NCBI RefSeq assembly: GCF_009858245.1
Contig: NZ_VMSB01000001.1
Span: 1,798,001-1,862,000, forward strand
DNA length: 64,000 bases
Direction of reading: 5' to 3'
Source: Ornithinibacter aureus
GTDB taxonomy: Bacteria; Actinomycetota; Actinomycetes; Actinomycetales; Dermatophilaceae
Below the pieces are notes generated by a model. The model was not told where the DNA came from and did no database searches. It saw nothing but the letters and a program-made list of their open reading frames with translations. Of the stretch, positions 45,019-53,026 are shown piece by piece; the stretch's first letter is position 1, and each line of letters begins with the position of its first letter. The translations under genes and the position numbers were made by a program.

Positions 45019-45960
45019 GTGAGCGCCATCCCCGCCGTCAGTGAGACCTTCGACCCCGACGCGTGGCAGGAGGTGCACGGCTTCGAGGACCTCACCGACG
45101 TCACGTACCACCGGGCCGTCGGGCTCGGCTGCGTGCGTGTCGCCTTCGACCGCCCGGAGGTGATGAACGCGTTCCGCCCCCACACCGTCGACGAGCTCTA
45201 CCGGGTTCTCGACCACGCACGCCGCACGGCTGACGTCGGCGTCGTCCTGCTGACCGGCAACGGGCCGGGCCCCGATGGCACCGGCAGCGCGGGCAAGTGG
45301 TCGTTCTGCACCGGCGGCGACCAGCGCATCCGCGGCCGCTCGGGCTACCAGTACGCCGACGGCACCACCGCCGACACCGTCGACGAGCGCCGGGTCAAGG
45401 CCGAGGGCGGGCGCCTGCACATCCTCGAGGTGCAGCGCCTGATCCGCACCATGCCCAAGGTCGTCATCGCCCTCGTGGGCGGATGGGCGGCCGGCGGGGG
45501 CCACAGCCTGCACGTCGTCTGCGACCTCACCCTCGCCTCGCGCGAACAGGCCCGCTTCAAGCAGACGGATGCCGACGTCGGCAGTTTTGATGGCGGCTAC
45601 GGCAGCGCGTACCTCGCCAAGATGGTGGGGCAGAAGTTCGCCCGCGAGATCTTCTTCCTCGGACGCACGTACTCGGCCGACGACATGCACCGCATGGGCG
45701 CGGTCAACATCGTCGCGGACCACGCCGAGCTCGAGGCCGAGGCGCTGCAGGCCGCCCGCGAGATCATGGGCAAGAGCCCCCAGGCCCAGCGGATGCTCAA
45801 GTTCGCCTTCAACCTGCTCGACGACGGGCTCATGGGTCAGCAGGTCTTCGCCGGCGAGGCGACCCGTCTGGCCTACATGACCGACGAGGCCGTCGAGGGT
45901 CGCGACCAGTTCCTCGAGAAGCGCGACCCCGACTGGTCGCCCTTCCCCTGGTACTTCTGA
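45019..45960 (+). CDS. menB: 1,4-Dihydroxy-2-naphthoyl-CoA synthase
   Basis: 313-residue crotonase-family enzyme that cyclises o-succinylbenzoyl-CoA. SFCTGGDQRIRGRSGYQYAD, GGWAAGGGHSLHVVCDLTLA and DADVGSFDGGYGSAYLAKMV are diagnostic MenB blocks, and the C-terminal SPFPWYF is typical. Start GTG at 45019 (VSAIPAVSETF). It lies just after vapBC; menE and menA are not in the window. Confidence 0.95.
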   Translation: MSAIPAVSETFDPDAWQEVHGFEDLTDVTYHRAVGLGCVRVAFDRPEVMNAFRPHTVDELYRVLDHARRTADVGVVLLTGNGPGPDGTGSAGKWSFCTGGDQRIRGRSGYQYADGTTADTVDERRVKAEGGRLHILEVQRLIRTMPKVVIALVGGWAAGGGHSLHVVCDLTLASREQARFKQTDADVGSFDGGYGSAYLAKMVGQKFAREIFFLGRTYSADDMHRMGAVNIVADHAELEAEALQAAREIMGKSPQAQRMLKFAFNLLDDGLMGQQVFAGEATRLAYMTDEAVEGRDQFLEKRDPDWSPFPWYF

Positions 45961-45970
45961 GCGAGCTGGT

Positions 45971-46804
45971 TCATCCGGACGGCGTCACTGAAATAGGCAA
46001 ATCGCGGGCTGATGAGGCAGCCCATTCGAACAACCATCCTCCTGCCAACAATAGGGCCAAGGCGGCCAAGGGCACGCAAATCAGAAGGACTAGCGGGCTT
46101 CCCATCCTGCCCAGAACTCGGTGAAGAATCTGCCAAACAGGAGCGCCCCAAGAGCCGATGGCCACGTAGATGGCGACAAGGTTCGCAGTACTGAACAAGA
46201 TGCTGAGCACCGCTAATGCCACGAAAGCAATCGCGCCGAAAACTTGATATAGGACGAAGGCCAACCCATCGAGCGACTCGAACTGCCCCGTCTCCCCATA
46301 ATATTCGACGAACTCTCGAAACTCCTTACCGCCCGCCGGCGGGTCCCAGAGGAACGCCACGACTGTAGTGCCGACCGCGGTGAACAACAGTGGCACGAGG
46401 AAGGCCGTCGAATGCCAGAACCCTGGGGCGACAACACCACGCCTCGATGCCACAACAATGACCGAAATTGCGACGACCGAGATAGCCAGAGCCAATATCA
46501 GTATTCCGACCAAGATGGTGGTCCGGTATCTGAGATAAAGACTCACGACCACGATCAAAACGAAACCCAGGACCCAGAGATCTGGGTCTTCGGCCGACGA
46601 GCGCTTCTCTCGCCGCGCCCCCTTCGGCAAGACAAATGAACCGCCACTCAACTCATCGGCGATTTCTCGAATATTGCTCATCGATTCCCCGAACGCGTGA
46701 CCACGCGACACGCGACCGAATGCAGGCCCTAGCAGGAGGCCTACCACAAGTGCGGGGGCATTGAGAGCCCAGTTGACGATTGAGGCTTCACCAAAATCCT
46801 GCAT
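45971..46804 (-). CDS. Hypothetical polytopic membrane protein, lower-GC
   Basis: 277 residues from the ATG at 46804 (MQDFGEASIVNWAL), with about seven hydrophobic segments in groups: one near residues 8-28, two in DLWVLGFVLIVVVSLYLRY and TILVGILILALAISVVAISV, one in FWHSTAFLVPLLFTAVG, two in the VLYQVFGAIAFVALAVL region and one near the C-terminus. A soluble loop of about 45 residues (SMSNIREIADELSGGS) lies between the first and second. I do not recognise it. The base composition is visibly less GC-rich than its neighbours, and it is flanked by an IS, so it was probably acquired. Confidence 0.6.
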   Translation of the reverse strand: MQDFGEASIVNWALNAPALVVGLLLGPAFGRVSRGHAFGESMSNIREIADELSGGSFVLPKGARREKRSSAEDPDLWVLGFVLIVVVSLYLRYRTTILVGILILALAISVVAISVIVVASRRGVVAPGFWHSTAFLVPLLFTAVGTTVVAFLWDPPAGGKEFREFVEYYGETGQFESLDGLAFVLYQVFGAIAFVALAVLSILFSTANLVAIYVAIGSWGAPVWQILHRVLGRMGSPLVLLICVPLAALALLLAGGWLFEWAASSARDLPISVTPSG

Positions 46805-46808
46805 TGAG

Positions 46809-46946
46809 CTAGTCCCCACCTCCTGCAACGTGATCCCCGGCGATCTGGAGACAGGCTCCAACGACCAGAAAACCGAATGCGTACACAATGTCCCAGACGT
46901 GGGCCACGACAAAGGTGAGCACGACCTCCGGAAAAGAACTCTGCAT
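46809..46946 (-). CDS. Predicted 45-residue membrane microprotein
   Basis: Begins MQSSFPEVVLTFVVAHVW and ends VAGGGD. It has one hydrophobic helix of about 30 residues with several aromatic residues. A clear GGAGG lies eight bases before the ATG. The stop is four bases before the start of the larger membrane protein downstream, so the two form an operon. The frame is short enough to be missed by standard length cut-offs. The IS5 element lies 27 bp upstream of its start and has probably removed its promoter. Confidence 0.55.
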   Translation of the reverse strand: MQSSFPEVVLTFVVAHVWDIVYAFGFLVVGACLQIAGDHVAGGGD

Positions 46947-46973
46947 GAGAACCACCTCCACACCGCAGCCTAG

Positions 46974-48177
46974 GGAATCACTGATTTTCTCGGCTGGCCG
47001 GGGCGTCTTCGGCCTTGGTGGGTGGGGTCCCGGGAGAATGGGGTGTGGATATCGATCAGCCCAGTTTCACCGACATTGAGTACGGCAACCGGCGGCGTGT
47101 GTCGCGTCGGGAGAAGTTCTTGGAAGCGATGGACGCCACGATCCCGTGGGCGTCGTGGGTGGGGGTGATCGAGCCGTTCTACTACGCGGATCGTGCGGGT
47201 AAGCGGGGCCGTAAGGCCAAGCCGGTGGAGACGATGCTGCGGATGTACCTGCTGCAGGTGTGGTTCTCCCTGTCCGATGAGGGCGTGGAGGACGCGGTGT
47301 ACGACTCGTACGCGATGCGCCGGTTCATGGGGTTGGACTTCGCGGTCGAGCAGGTCCCGGACGCCACGACGCTGCTGCACTTCCGGCACTTGTTGGAGGA
47401 GCACCACCTCGGGGAGAAGCTGTTGGCGGCGCAGAACGAGGTGTTCGCGCAGCAGGGCTGGATCATGCGGGGCGGGTCCATCATCGACGCCACGATCATC
47501 GCGGCGCCGTCATCAACGAAGAACGCCACCGGCACCCGCGACCCGGCGATGCACCAGACGAAGAAGGGCAACCAGTGGCACTTCGGGATGAAGGCCCACA
47601 TCGGCGCTGATGCCGGGACCGGGTACGTCCACACGGTGACCGCGACCGCGGCGAACGTGCATGACCTGGACGAGGCGGTGCACCTGGTGCGCGCCGATGA
47701 CGAGGTTGTGTACGCCGACGCCGGGTACCAAGGAGCTGCGAAGCGGCCCGAGATCGCCGAGAACGAAGACCTGTCACAAATCACGTGGCAAGTCGCCCCA
47801 CGTAAAGGGGTGCTCAAGACGATGCCCGAGCATGACCGCGCCGTGGCATCACGCCAGGCGTCGGTGCGGGCCAAGGTCGAACACCCGTTCCTCATCGTCA
47901 AGCGTGACTTCGCCTTCACCAAGACCCGCTACCGCGGGATCGCGAAGAACCTCAACCACCTCAACGTGTTGTTCGCCTCCGCGAACTGGTTGATGCGCGC
48001 CAGGGCCGCCGCCCTCATGGGGTGACGGCCAGGCTTCAGCCTGCCCGCAACCGCTAGAAACACCCCGAGACCCGGGGGTCAAGAGCCCAACCCACCGGGC
48101 GAAACGAGCCCCCGGGGAGTGCCCCCGACCCCGCCGGGCCCCCGCACCAACCAACTGCCCCCTTGATCAGCGCTTCC
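46974..48177 (+). mobile_element. IS5-family insertion sequence, 1204 bp
   Basis: Imperfect terminal inverted repeats GGAATCACTGAT (left) and ATCAGCGCTTCC (right), flanked by a 4-bp target duplication CTAG at 46970-46973 and 48178-48181. CTAR-type targets are typical of IS5. The element separates the membrane microprotein operon from radC. Confidence 0.88.
47045..48025 (+). CDS. IS5-family transposase (DDE)
   Basis: 326 residues, intact. GSIIDATIIAAPSSTKN holds the first catalytic Asp, YADAGYQGAAKR the second, and RAKVEHPFLIVKRDFAF with TKTRYRGIAKNLNHL the Glu and the Y-R-G-x-x-K-N signature. The N-terminal domain has the usual DUF772-type region MLRMYLLQVWFSLSDEGVED. The GTG at 47045 (VDIDQPSFTDIEYG) looks the best start; one at 47015 is possible. 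Confidence 0.92.
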   Translation: MDIDQPSFTDIEYGNRRRVSRREKFLEAMDATIPWASWVGVIEPFYYADRAGKRGRKAKPVETMLRMYLLQVWFSLSDEGVEDAVYDSYAMRRFMGLDFAVEQVPDATTLLHFRHLLEEHHLGEKLLAAQNEVFAQQGWIMRGGSIIDATIIAAPSSTKNATGTRDPAMHQTKKGNQWHFGMKAHIGADAGTGYVHTVTATAANVHDLDEAVHLVRADDEVVYADAGYQGAAKRPEIAENEDLSQITWQVAPRKGVLKTMPEHDRAVASRQASVRAKVEHPFLIVKRDFAFTKTRYRGIAKNLNHLNVLFASANWLMRARAAALMG

Positions 48178-48248
48178 CTAGAGCTGAGCTCCGACATCCG
48201 CCTGTGGACAACCGCGCCTTGGGCCCGTGCACCGCCTAGCGTCGTCCT

Positions 48249-48902
48249 ATGGGACGAGCGAGTGGACATGACCAGCCGCGCGAACGGATGATGTCCATGG
48301 GCGCCGAGGCCCTATCCGATACGGAACTCGTCGCCGTGCACCTCGGCACCGGTCGACAGGGCGAAGGGGTCCATGCACTGGCGCGGGCACTGCTTGCAGA
48401 GTGGGGTGGCGTCGCCGGGCTCGCTCGCGCCGACGTCGACGAGTTGAGTCGGATGCCGGGGGTCGGCGTTGCGAAAGCATGTCGCCTGGTCGCGGCGTTC
48501 GCGCTCGCGGACCGGGTGACCGTGCCCGAGGGCGTGCTGGTGCGGACGTCAGCAGACGTTGCGACTGTGGCCATTCCCCGGATTGGTCGATCGCGCCGTG
48601 AGGAGGTGCTGCTCGTGCTCCTCGACGGCAACCACCGGGTACGGCGCATGATGACCGTCACGAGCGGGTCGGCGACGCGGAGCCTGGTGCCGGTTCGTGA
48701 CGTGTTGTCGCTGGCCCTCCGTCACGATGCCGTCGCGTTCGCTCTGGCTCACAACCATCCCAGCGGGTCGACGACCCCGAGCCCCGAGGACGTCGCGGTC
48801 ACGAAGCAGGTCCGTGCCGCGGCGCGTGAGGTGGGCCTGCGATTCCTCGACCACGTGATCGTGGCCGGCGATCAGTGGAGCAGCATCACCGCATCGCGCT
48901 GA
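48249..48902 (+). CDS. radC: RadC-family JAB-domain protein
   Basis: 217 residues. A helix-hairpin-helix region (LSRMPGVGVAKACRLVAAFA, about residues 64-84) precedes the JAB/MPN domain, whose metal motif is FALAHNHPSGSTTPSPEDVA. RadC was once linked to DNA repair, but its role is unclear; it often accompanies mobile elements and restriction loci, as here. The 3' end overlaps the convergent hsdS by 17 bases. It begins about 70 bp from the right end of the IS5 element. Confidence 0.9.
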   Translation: MGRASGHDQPRERMMSMGAEALSDTELVAVHLGTGRQGEGVHALARALLAEWGGVAGLARADVDELSRMPGVGVAKACRLVAAFALADRVTVPEGVLVRTSADVATVAIPRIGRSRREEVLLVLLDGNHRVRRMMTVTSGSATRSLVPVRDVLSLALRHDAVAFALAHNHPSGSTTPSPEDVAVTKQVRAAAREVGLRFLDHVIVAGDQWSSITASR

Positions 48903-50019
48903 ATATCTCGTTACGCGCAGCGGGCAGAACTGCGCTCGAGAGGAGTCGACGCTTCTCGATCATCGACTGCATCCGGGATACCAAGCGAAGTGCGTCGGCC
49001 ACGTGCTTCTGGCGAGGGGATTCCGGGAGTGGCACATCCAGCGCAAGGAAGGCGGCCACGCTGACGCGACGTTGCCGAGCCCCTACACCAGTGGCCGCCG
49101 ACGCGAGCCGCTCAGCAAACTCGGTGGTCGTCAATGCGGCCATCAAGTAGTCGGGGTTGGCTTTGGGGCCGACCTCGAACACGGGGAACTCGGGGCTCAC
49201 ATAGGTGCCCCCGTACTCAGGACCGACTACCGCGACAGCGTTTTCGAAGGCACCCAGCTTGCTGAACACCACATTGCCCCGTTCTAGACGGGTCAGGGTT
49301 ACGTACTTCGTCTCCGAGCCAGAGATCTCGGCCCTGCGGAGCAACCCTCGGCCGAAGCTGTAGACGCCTGCGATGGGGTACTTCCCATCAGGCTTCACCA
49401 ACTCGCCTGAACGTGGCTTCAGAATCTGCCGAAGCGGCACCCGAGGCCCATCCGCCACTCGGACCAAGGTGTCGCGAACAGACACTGGCAGCGCAAGTGC
49501 AGGCGGCGAGGGCTTGAGTAGCGTTGCCATCCGCTCGTAACGATCGAGGTGGGCGGCGATGCGGCGTTGCTCTGGGAGGTCAGGCAGCGGGACCTCGATC
49601 GCCTCGAAGTTCGCGATGGACAGTGTGCGGTTCCTCCCAGCCGACCCCGGCGACGCTTGCCGAAGCTGCTCCAGCCCCGAGTCAGACAGCAAGTAGTTCC
49701 GCACGAACTCAAGGTGCACGTCTTCTCGACGCGCAGTCCACGTCATGAAGCGATGCGAGCCGACCGTCCCCGCGTGCCTCGCGTCAGCAAGCGCGACAGC
49801 CCCCTCCCAGCCGAAGACGTTGCTCACCACCAGATCGCCGGGATGCACGTGGAAGATGCGCTTGTTTCCGATTTCGCCGCCGGACACAGGCTCCTTCAAG
49901 AAGAGGCCGCGCCCGAAGGAGCGAACACCAATCTCCCGATAGCGCTGCTCGACGCGAACGTCGACCGCCCGACGCTGCAGTTGAACCGCCTCGCCCAGAC
50001 GCAAGCGATGCACGTTCAT
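48886..50019 (-). CDS. hsdS: Type I restriction-modification specificity subunit
   Basis: 377 residues with two half-repeats, each a target-recognition domain plus a spacer helix. The two halves share a motif: IGVRSFGRGLFL near residue 35 and AGVYSFGRGLLR near residue 215. The conserved helices are VPLPDLPEQRRIAAHLDRYE and VPLPESPRQKHVADALRLVS. It sets the DNA target of the methylase and nuclease. The ATG overlaps the hsdM stop. The target sequence cannot be predicted from here. Confidence 0.9.
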   Translation of the reverse strand: MNVHRLRLGEAVQLQRRAVDVRVEQRYREIGVRSFGRGLFLKEPVSGGEIGNKRIFHVHPGDLVVSNVFGWEGAVALADARHAGTVGSHRFMTWTARREDVHLEFVRNYLLSDSGLEQLRQASPGSAGRNRTLSIANFEAIEVPLPDLPEQRRIAAHLDRYERMATLLKPSPPALALPVSVRDTLVRVADGPRVPLRQILKPRSGELVKPDGKYPIAGVYSFGRGLLRRAEISGSETKYVTLTRLERGNVVFSKLGAFENAVAVVGPEYGGTYVSPEFPVFEVGPKANPDYLMAALTTTEFAERLASAATGVGARQRRVSVAAFLALDVPLPESPRQKHVADALRLVSRMQSMIEKRRLLSSAVLPAARNEIFSAMR

Positions 50020-51512
50020 GCAGAGAAGTCCTTGATCTCGCGCTGGAGGTTTTCGAGCAGGGCCATGAGTTCGTGCTCGGTCTCGATGAGTTCGGCAATG
50101 AGCTCCGCAGGTGGCCGGTGGGTGAGGTCATCCGGACGGTTGGGGTTGCGGCGGTCCAAGTCGTACCCCGACTCTGCGATCTCGTCGGCCCGCACCGGCC
50201 ACGCCTGCGCGGTCTCGACCCGCCCTTCTCGGTTGCGTCCGCCCCACCAGGCCTCGCAGGCAGCGAACTCCTCGTACGCCATCGGTTTGGTCTTGGTGTA
50301 GTTCTTCCGGCCTTCCGGCATCGGGTGTTCGTAGAACCAGACGTGCTCATCCTGTGGGCCCCACTCGAAGAACAGCACGTTGCTCGGGATGAGGGTGTAC
50401 GGCGCGAATACACCGTTCGGGAGACGCAGCACGGTGTGGAGGTTGAACTTGGTCATCAACTCCTTCTTGACGCGACCGCCGATGTTCTGGTCGAACAGCA
50501 CGGAGTTCGGCACGACGATGCCGCAGCGCCCCCTCTTCCGCTCCAGCCTGGCCATGACCGACTGGAGGAACAGCCACGCTGTCTCGGCCGTCTTCAGTCC
50601 CGCCGGGAAGTTGTCCTGGATCCCCCGCTCCTCCTCGCCGCCGAAGGGCGGGTTGGTGAGGATCACGTTCACCGGGTCGCGGCGCATGTCAGCGACAGGG
50701 TTGGCCAAGGCGTTGCCCTGAATGACGGCCGCACTGCTGATGTCGTGGAGCAGGAAGTTCATCTCAGCCAGGAGGAACGGCATCGACTTCTTCTCCACGC
50801 CACGGATCGACCGCTTGACCGTCTCCCGCTGGGTGGGCGTCCTGGCCCCAGCCATCATGTGCTCGAACGCCTCGACAACGAAGCCGCCTGTCCCCATGGC
50901 CGGGTCCATGACCACGTCCCCGACCTGGGGGTCCACCATGTCGGTGATGAACCTGACCAGAGGGCGCGGGGTGTAGAACTCGCCCGAGTCGCCCGCGGCA
51001 TCCCGCATCTCCTTGAGCATCGACTCGTACAGGTGAGCCATGGTGTGCAGGTCGTCGGCGTTGGCGAAGTTGACCTTGTCGAGCTGGTCAACGAGGTCGC
51101 GCAGAAGGTGACCGCTCAGCATCCGGTTCGAGACATTGCTGAAGATCGAGGCGATGGTATCTCGCGGGTCGCCAGGCCTCCCGGACCCGCGGAGCTCACG
51201 CAGGTGGGGCAACAGCTGGTCGTTGACAAAGGCGAGAAACGGCTCCCCAGTCACGTCACTGTGGGCCCACTGCGACCACCGATACTTCCCGACGATGGCC
51301 GGGCGGTAGTCGCGATCAGCAGCTTCACGATCCTGCTCCACCTCGTCAAAGGCATGGAGGAACAGCAGCCAGGCCAACTGCGGGAGCCGATCCAACTCAC
51401 CGTTGAGCCCGGCATCCTTGCGCATGATGTTCCGCGACTCCTTGATGATGCTCTGGAGTCGGGCGCGGGTGGTCTGCGGCTGAGCGGCCTGACGAACCCG
51501 GGGCGGGGTCAT
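50016..51512 (-). CDS. hsdM: Type I restriction-modification DNA adenine methylase subunit
   Basis: 498 residues. The SAM-binding motif is VVMDPAMGTGGFVVEAFEHM and the catalytic motif is LTNPPFGGEEERGI, of the N6-adenine NPPF type. The N-terminal helical HsdM domain (LDRLPQLAWLLFLHAFDEVE) is present, and FYTPRPLVRFITDMVDPQ precedes the first motif. The ATG overlaps the abiEii stop and the stop overlaps the hsdS start, so it is translationally linked to both. It looks intact. Confidence 0.94.
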   Translation of the reverse strand: MTPPRVRQAAQPQTTRARLQSIIKESRNIMRKDAGLNGELDRLPQLAWLLFLHAFDEVEQDREAADRDYRPAIVGKYRWSQWAHSDVTGEPFLAFVNDQLLPHLRELRGSGRPGDPRDTIASIFSNVSNRMLSGHLLRDLVDQLDKVNFANADDLHTMAHLYESMLKEMRDAAGDSGEFYTPRPLVRFITDMVDPQVGDVVMDPAMGTGGFVVEAFEHMMAGARTPTQRETVKRSIRGVEKKSMPFLLAEMNFLLHDISSAAVIQGNALANPVADMRRDPVNVILTNPPFGGEEERGIQDNFPAGLKTAETAWLFLQSVMARLERKRGRCGIVVPNSVLFDQNIGGRVKKELMTKFNLHTVLRLPNGVFAPYTLIPSNVLFFEWGPQDEHVWFYEHPMPEGRKNYTKTKPMAYEEFAACEAWWGGRNREGRVETAQAWPVRADEIAESGYDLDRRNPNRPDDLTHRPPAELIAELIETEHELMALLENLQREIKDFSA

Positions 51513-52369
51513 GGTGTCGTCCCTTCGGAGAGTGCCGCGGCATACCGGTCCGCGACGAGGAGGTGAGCATCGGGCAGCAGCCGGGCCATGAGGCCGAGGT
51601 CTTCGGCCATGACCGAGAACGGCTCATCCCAGAACTGCGGCGGGGGGCCCAACTGCGCGGGCGGCGGCATGCCGTCGCGGACGGTGTGGACGCGATCGAG
51701 GCGTTCCCGCAGGCGGGCGTCGTCGACGAGCAGCCCGGCCTCGATGAGCAGGACGAGGTCGACGAGGTCCTTCACGCGTGATGACGGGCGCTCCTGGGCG
51801 TAGATCCGCGCATAGGCGTGGTACTTCTCGGCGGCGTGCTGGTAGACATCGACCGCGTCGATCAGCACCTCATCGCAGCCGGGCAACGCGACCGGACAGG
51901 CGATCCGCAACCGCTCGGTCGCGCCGATCACCTCGTTCACCTGGCCGACGAGGTCGACCGTGACGGTCTCGAAGCGAGCTCGATCCACCAATGCCTCGAC
52001 GGTGAGGCGCCAGGCCTGCTGACCCGGCGCGCCCTCGCGCATGGGGCGCGCGGCGACGACGCGGAAGCTGAAGTCATCCCCGGCCACGGCCTCGAGCATG
52101 GGCTCGAGCGCATCGAGGAGGGTCTCGGCATCCGAGGCCGTCGCGAGCCGGCCGACGAGGTCGACGTCCTTGGTCGCCCGCGCCGCACCCGGAAGCCTGG
52201 CCTCAAGGCTGTAGCCACCCTTGAGCACCAGCCCGTGCGGGGCCAGGCGCACGAGCAAGCGCTGAAACACGACCGATCGGCGCAGCCTGTTGGCGTCGAT
52301 GCCGGCCGCATGGGCCGCCACCCGAATGCGGTCGGCGACCGACCGCTGGCGGTTGCTGGTGGTGCTCAT
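51509..52369 (-). CDS. abiEii: AbiEii-type nucleotidyltransferase toxin
   Basis: 286 residues. The nucleotidyltransferase motifs are GLVLKGGYSLEARLPGAAR followed by ATKDVDLVGRL with the paired acidic residues. AHAYARIYAQERPSSRVKDL continues the family pattern. AbiE systems are type IV toxin-antitoxins that block phage growth; related toxins modify tRNA. The ATG overlaps the abiEi stop and the stop overlaps the hsdM start. Confidence 0.85.
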   Translation of the reverse strand: MSTTSNRQRSVADRIRVAAHAAGIDANRLRRSVVFQRLLVRLAPHGLVLKGGYSLEARLPGAARATKDVDLVGRLATASDAETLLDALEPMLEAVAGDDFSFRVVAARPMREGAPGQQAWRLTVEALVDRARFETVTVDLVGQVNEVIGATERLRIACPVALPGCDEVLIDAVDVYQHAAEKYHAYARIYAQERPSSRVKDLVDLVLLIEAGLLVDDARLRERLDRVHTVRDGMPPPAQLGPPPQFWDEPFSVMAEDLGLMARLLPDAHLLVADRYAAALSEGTTP

Positions 52370-52965
52370 GAGCCACTCGCGATGGCTGCAAGCGCCCGCT
52401 CGAGTCGCAAAGCCGCGCGGTCTGGAAGGTCAGCGGCACGACGCAGCAGTCGCTTTCGCGTTATCAGCCGCTGCTCCAGCGCATCGGCAACGGCGGCGTT
52501 CACCAGTTCAGGGGAGGCATCGCCGCCTGCGACGTCGGCCAGGGTGCGCTCGACGGAGGTGACCCGCCAGGCCCCCCGGTCGTCGACATCGTCGTCACCG
52601 AGGACATCCACGTGGGTGACGACCGCGTCATCCGCGGCGCGAAAGCCCGGGGGCACGGTGAGGTGGACGCGCGCGGGATTGGCATCGGACAGGCCGTGCA
52701 CCGCGAGCGCGGTCTCGTGGCTGACGACGGCCCGGCCACCGCTCCACTGGGTCCAGCGGGCGTACGTGTCGTCCGCGGTGCTCGGCCACCCGGGCAGCCG
52801 ATAGAGCCCACGGTCCACCCGCAGCCAGTTGCCGTGGTCGGCGTGGTACTTCTGCGCCTGGTAGCTGTAGCCGATCCGCAATGCCTGGGCTGCCGTGAAG
52901 TAGCCCGCTTGGGCGAACGCCCGCTCATGGAGCTGACGTCGTAGATCTTGCGTCGGGCCGGGCAT
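52366..52965 (-). CDS. abiEi: AbiEi-type antitoxin (winged helix, DUF559-like C-terminal part)
   Basis: 199 residues. The N-terminal winged helix is seen as GYFTAAQALRIGYSYQAQKY followed by GNWLRVDRGLYRLPGWP, typical of AbiEi regulators. The middle has SHETALAVHGLSDANPARVH and TSVERTLADVAGGD. AbiEi proteins repress their own promoter and neutralise the toxin. Start ATG at 52965. The gap upstream (52966-53026) is AT-rich for this region and is the likely promoter of the abiEi-abiEii-hsdM-hsdS operon. Confidence 0.83.
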   Translation of the reverse strand: MPGPTQDLRRQLHERAFAQAGYFTAAQALRIGYSYQAQKYHADHGNWLRVDRGLYRLPGWPSTADDTYARWTQWSGGRAVVSHETALAVHGLSDANPARVHLTVPPGFRAADDAVVTHVDVLGDDDVDDRGAWRVTSVERTLADVAGGDASPELVNAAVADALEQRLITRKRLLRRAADLPDRAALRLERALAAIASGS

Positions 52966-53026
52966 GCGCCGACTCTACCTCAGAAAGTCCTCAATCAAAT
53001 CTTTAGTTTCACGCTAGAACAGCGCG

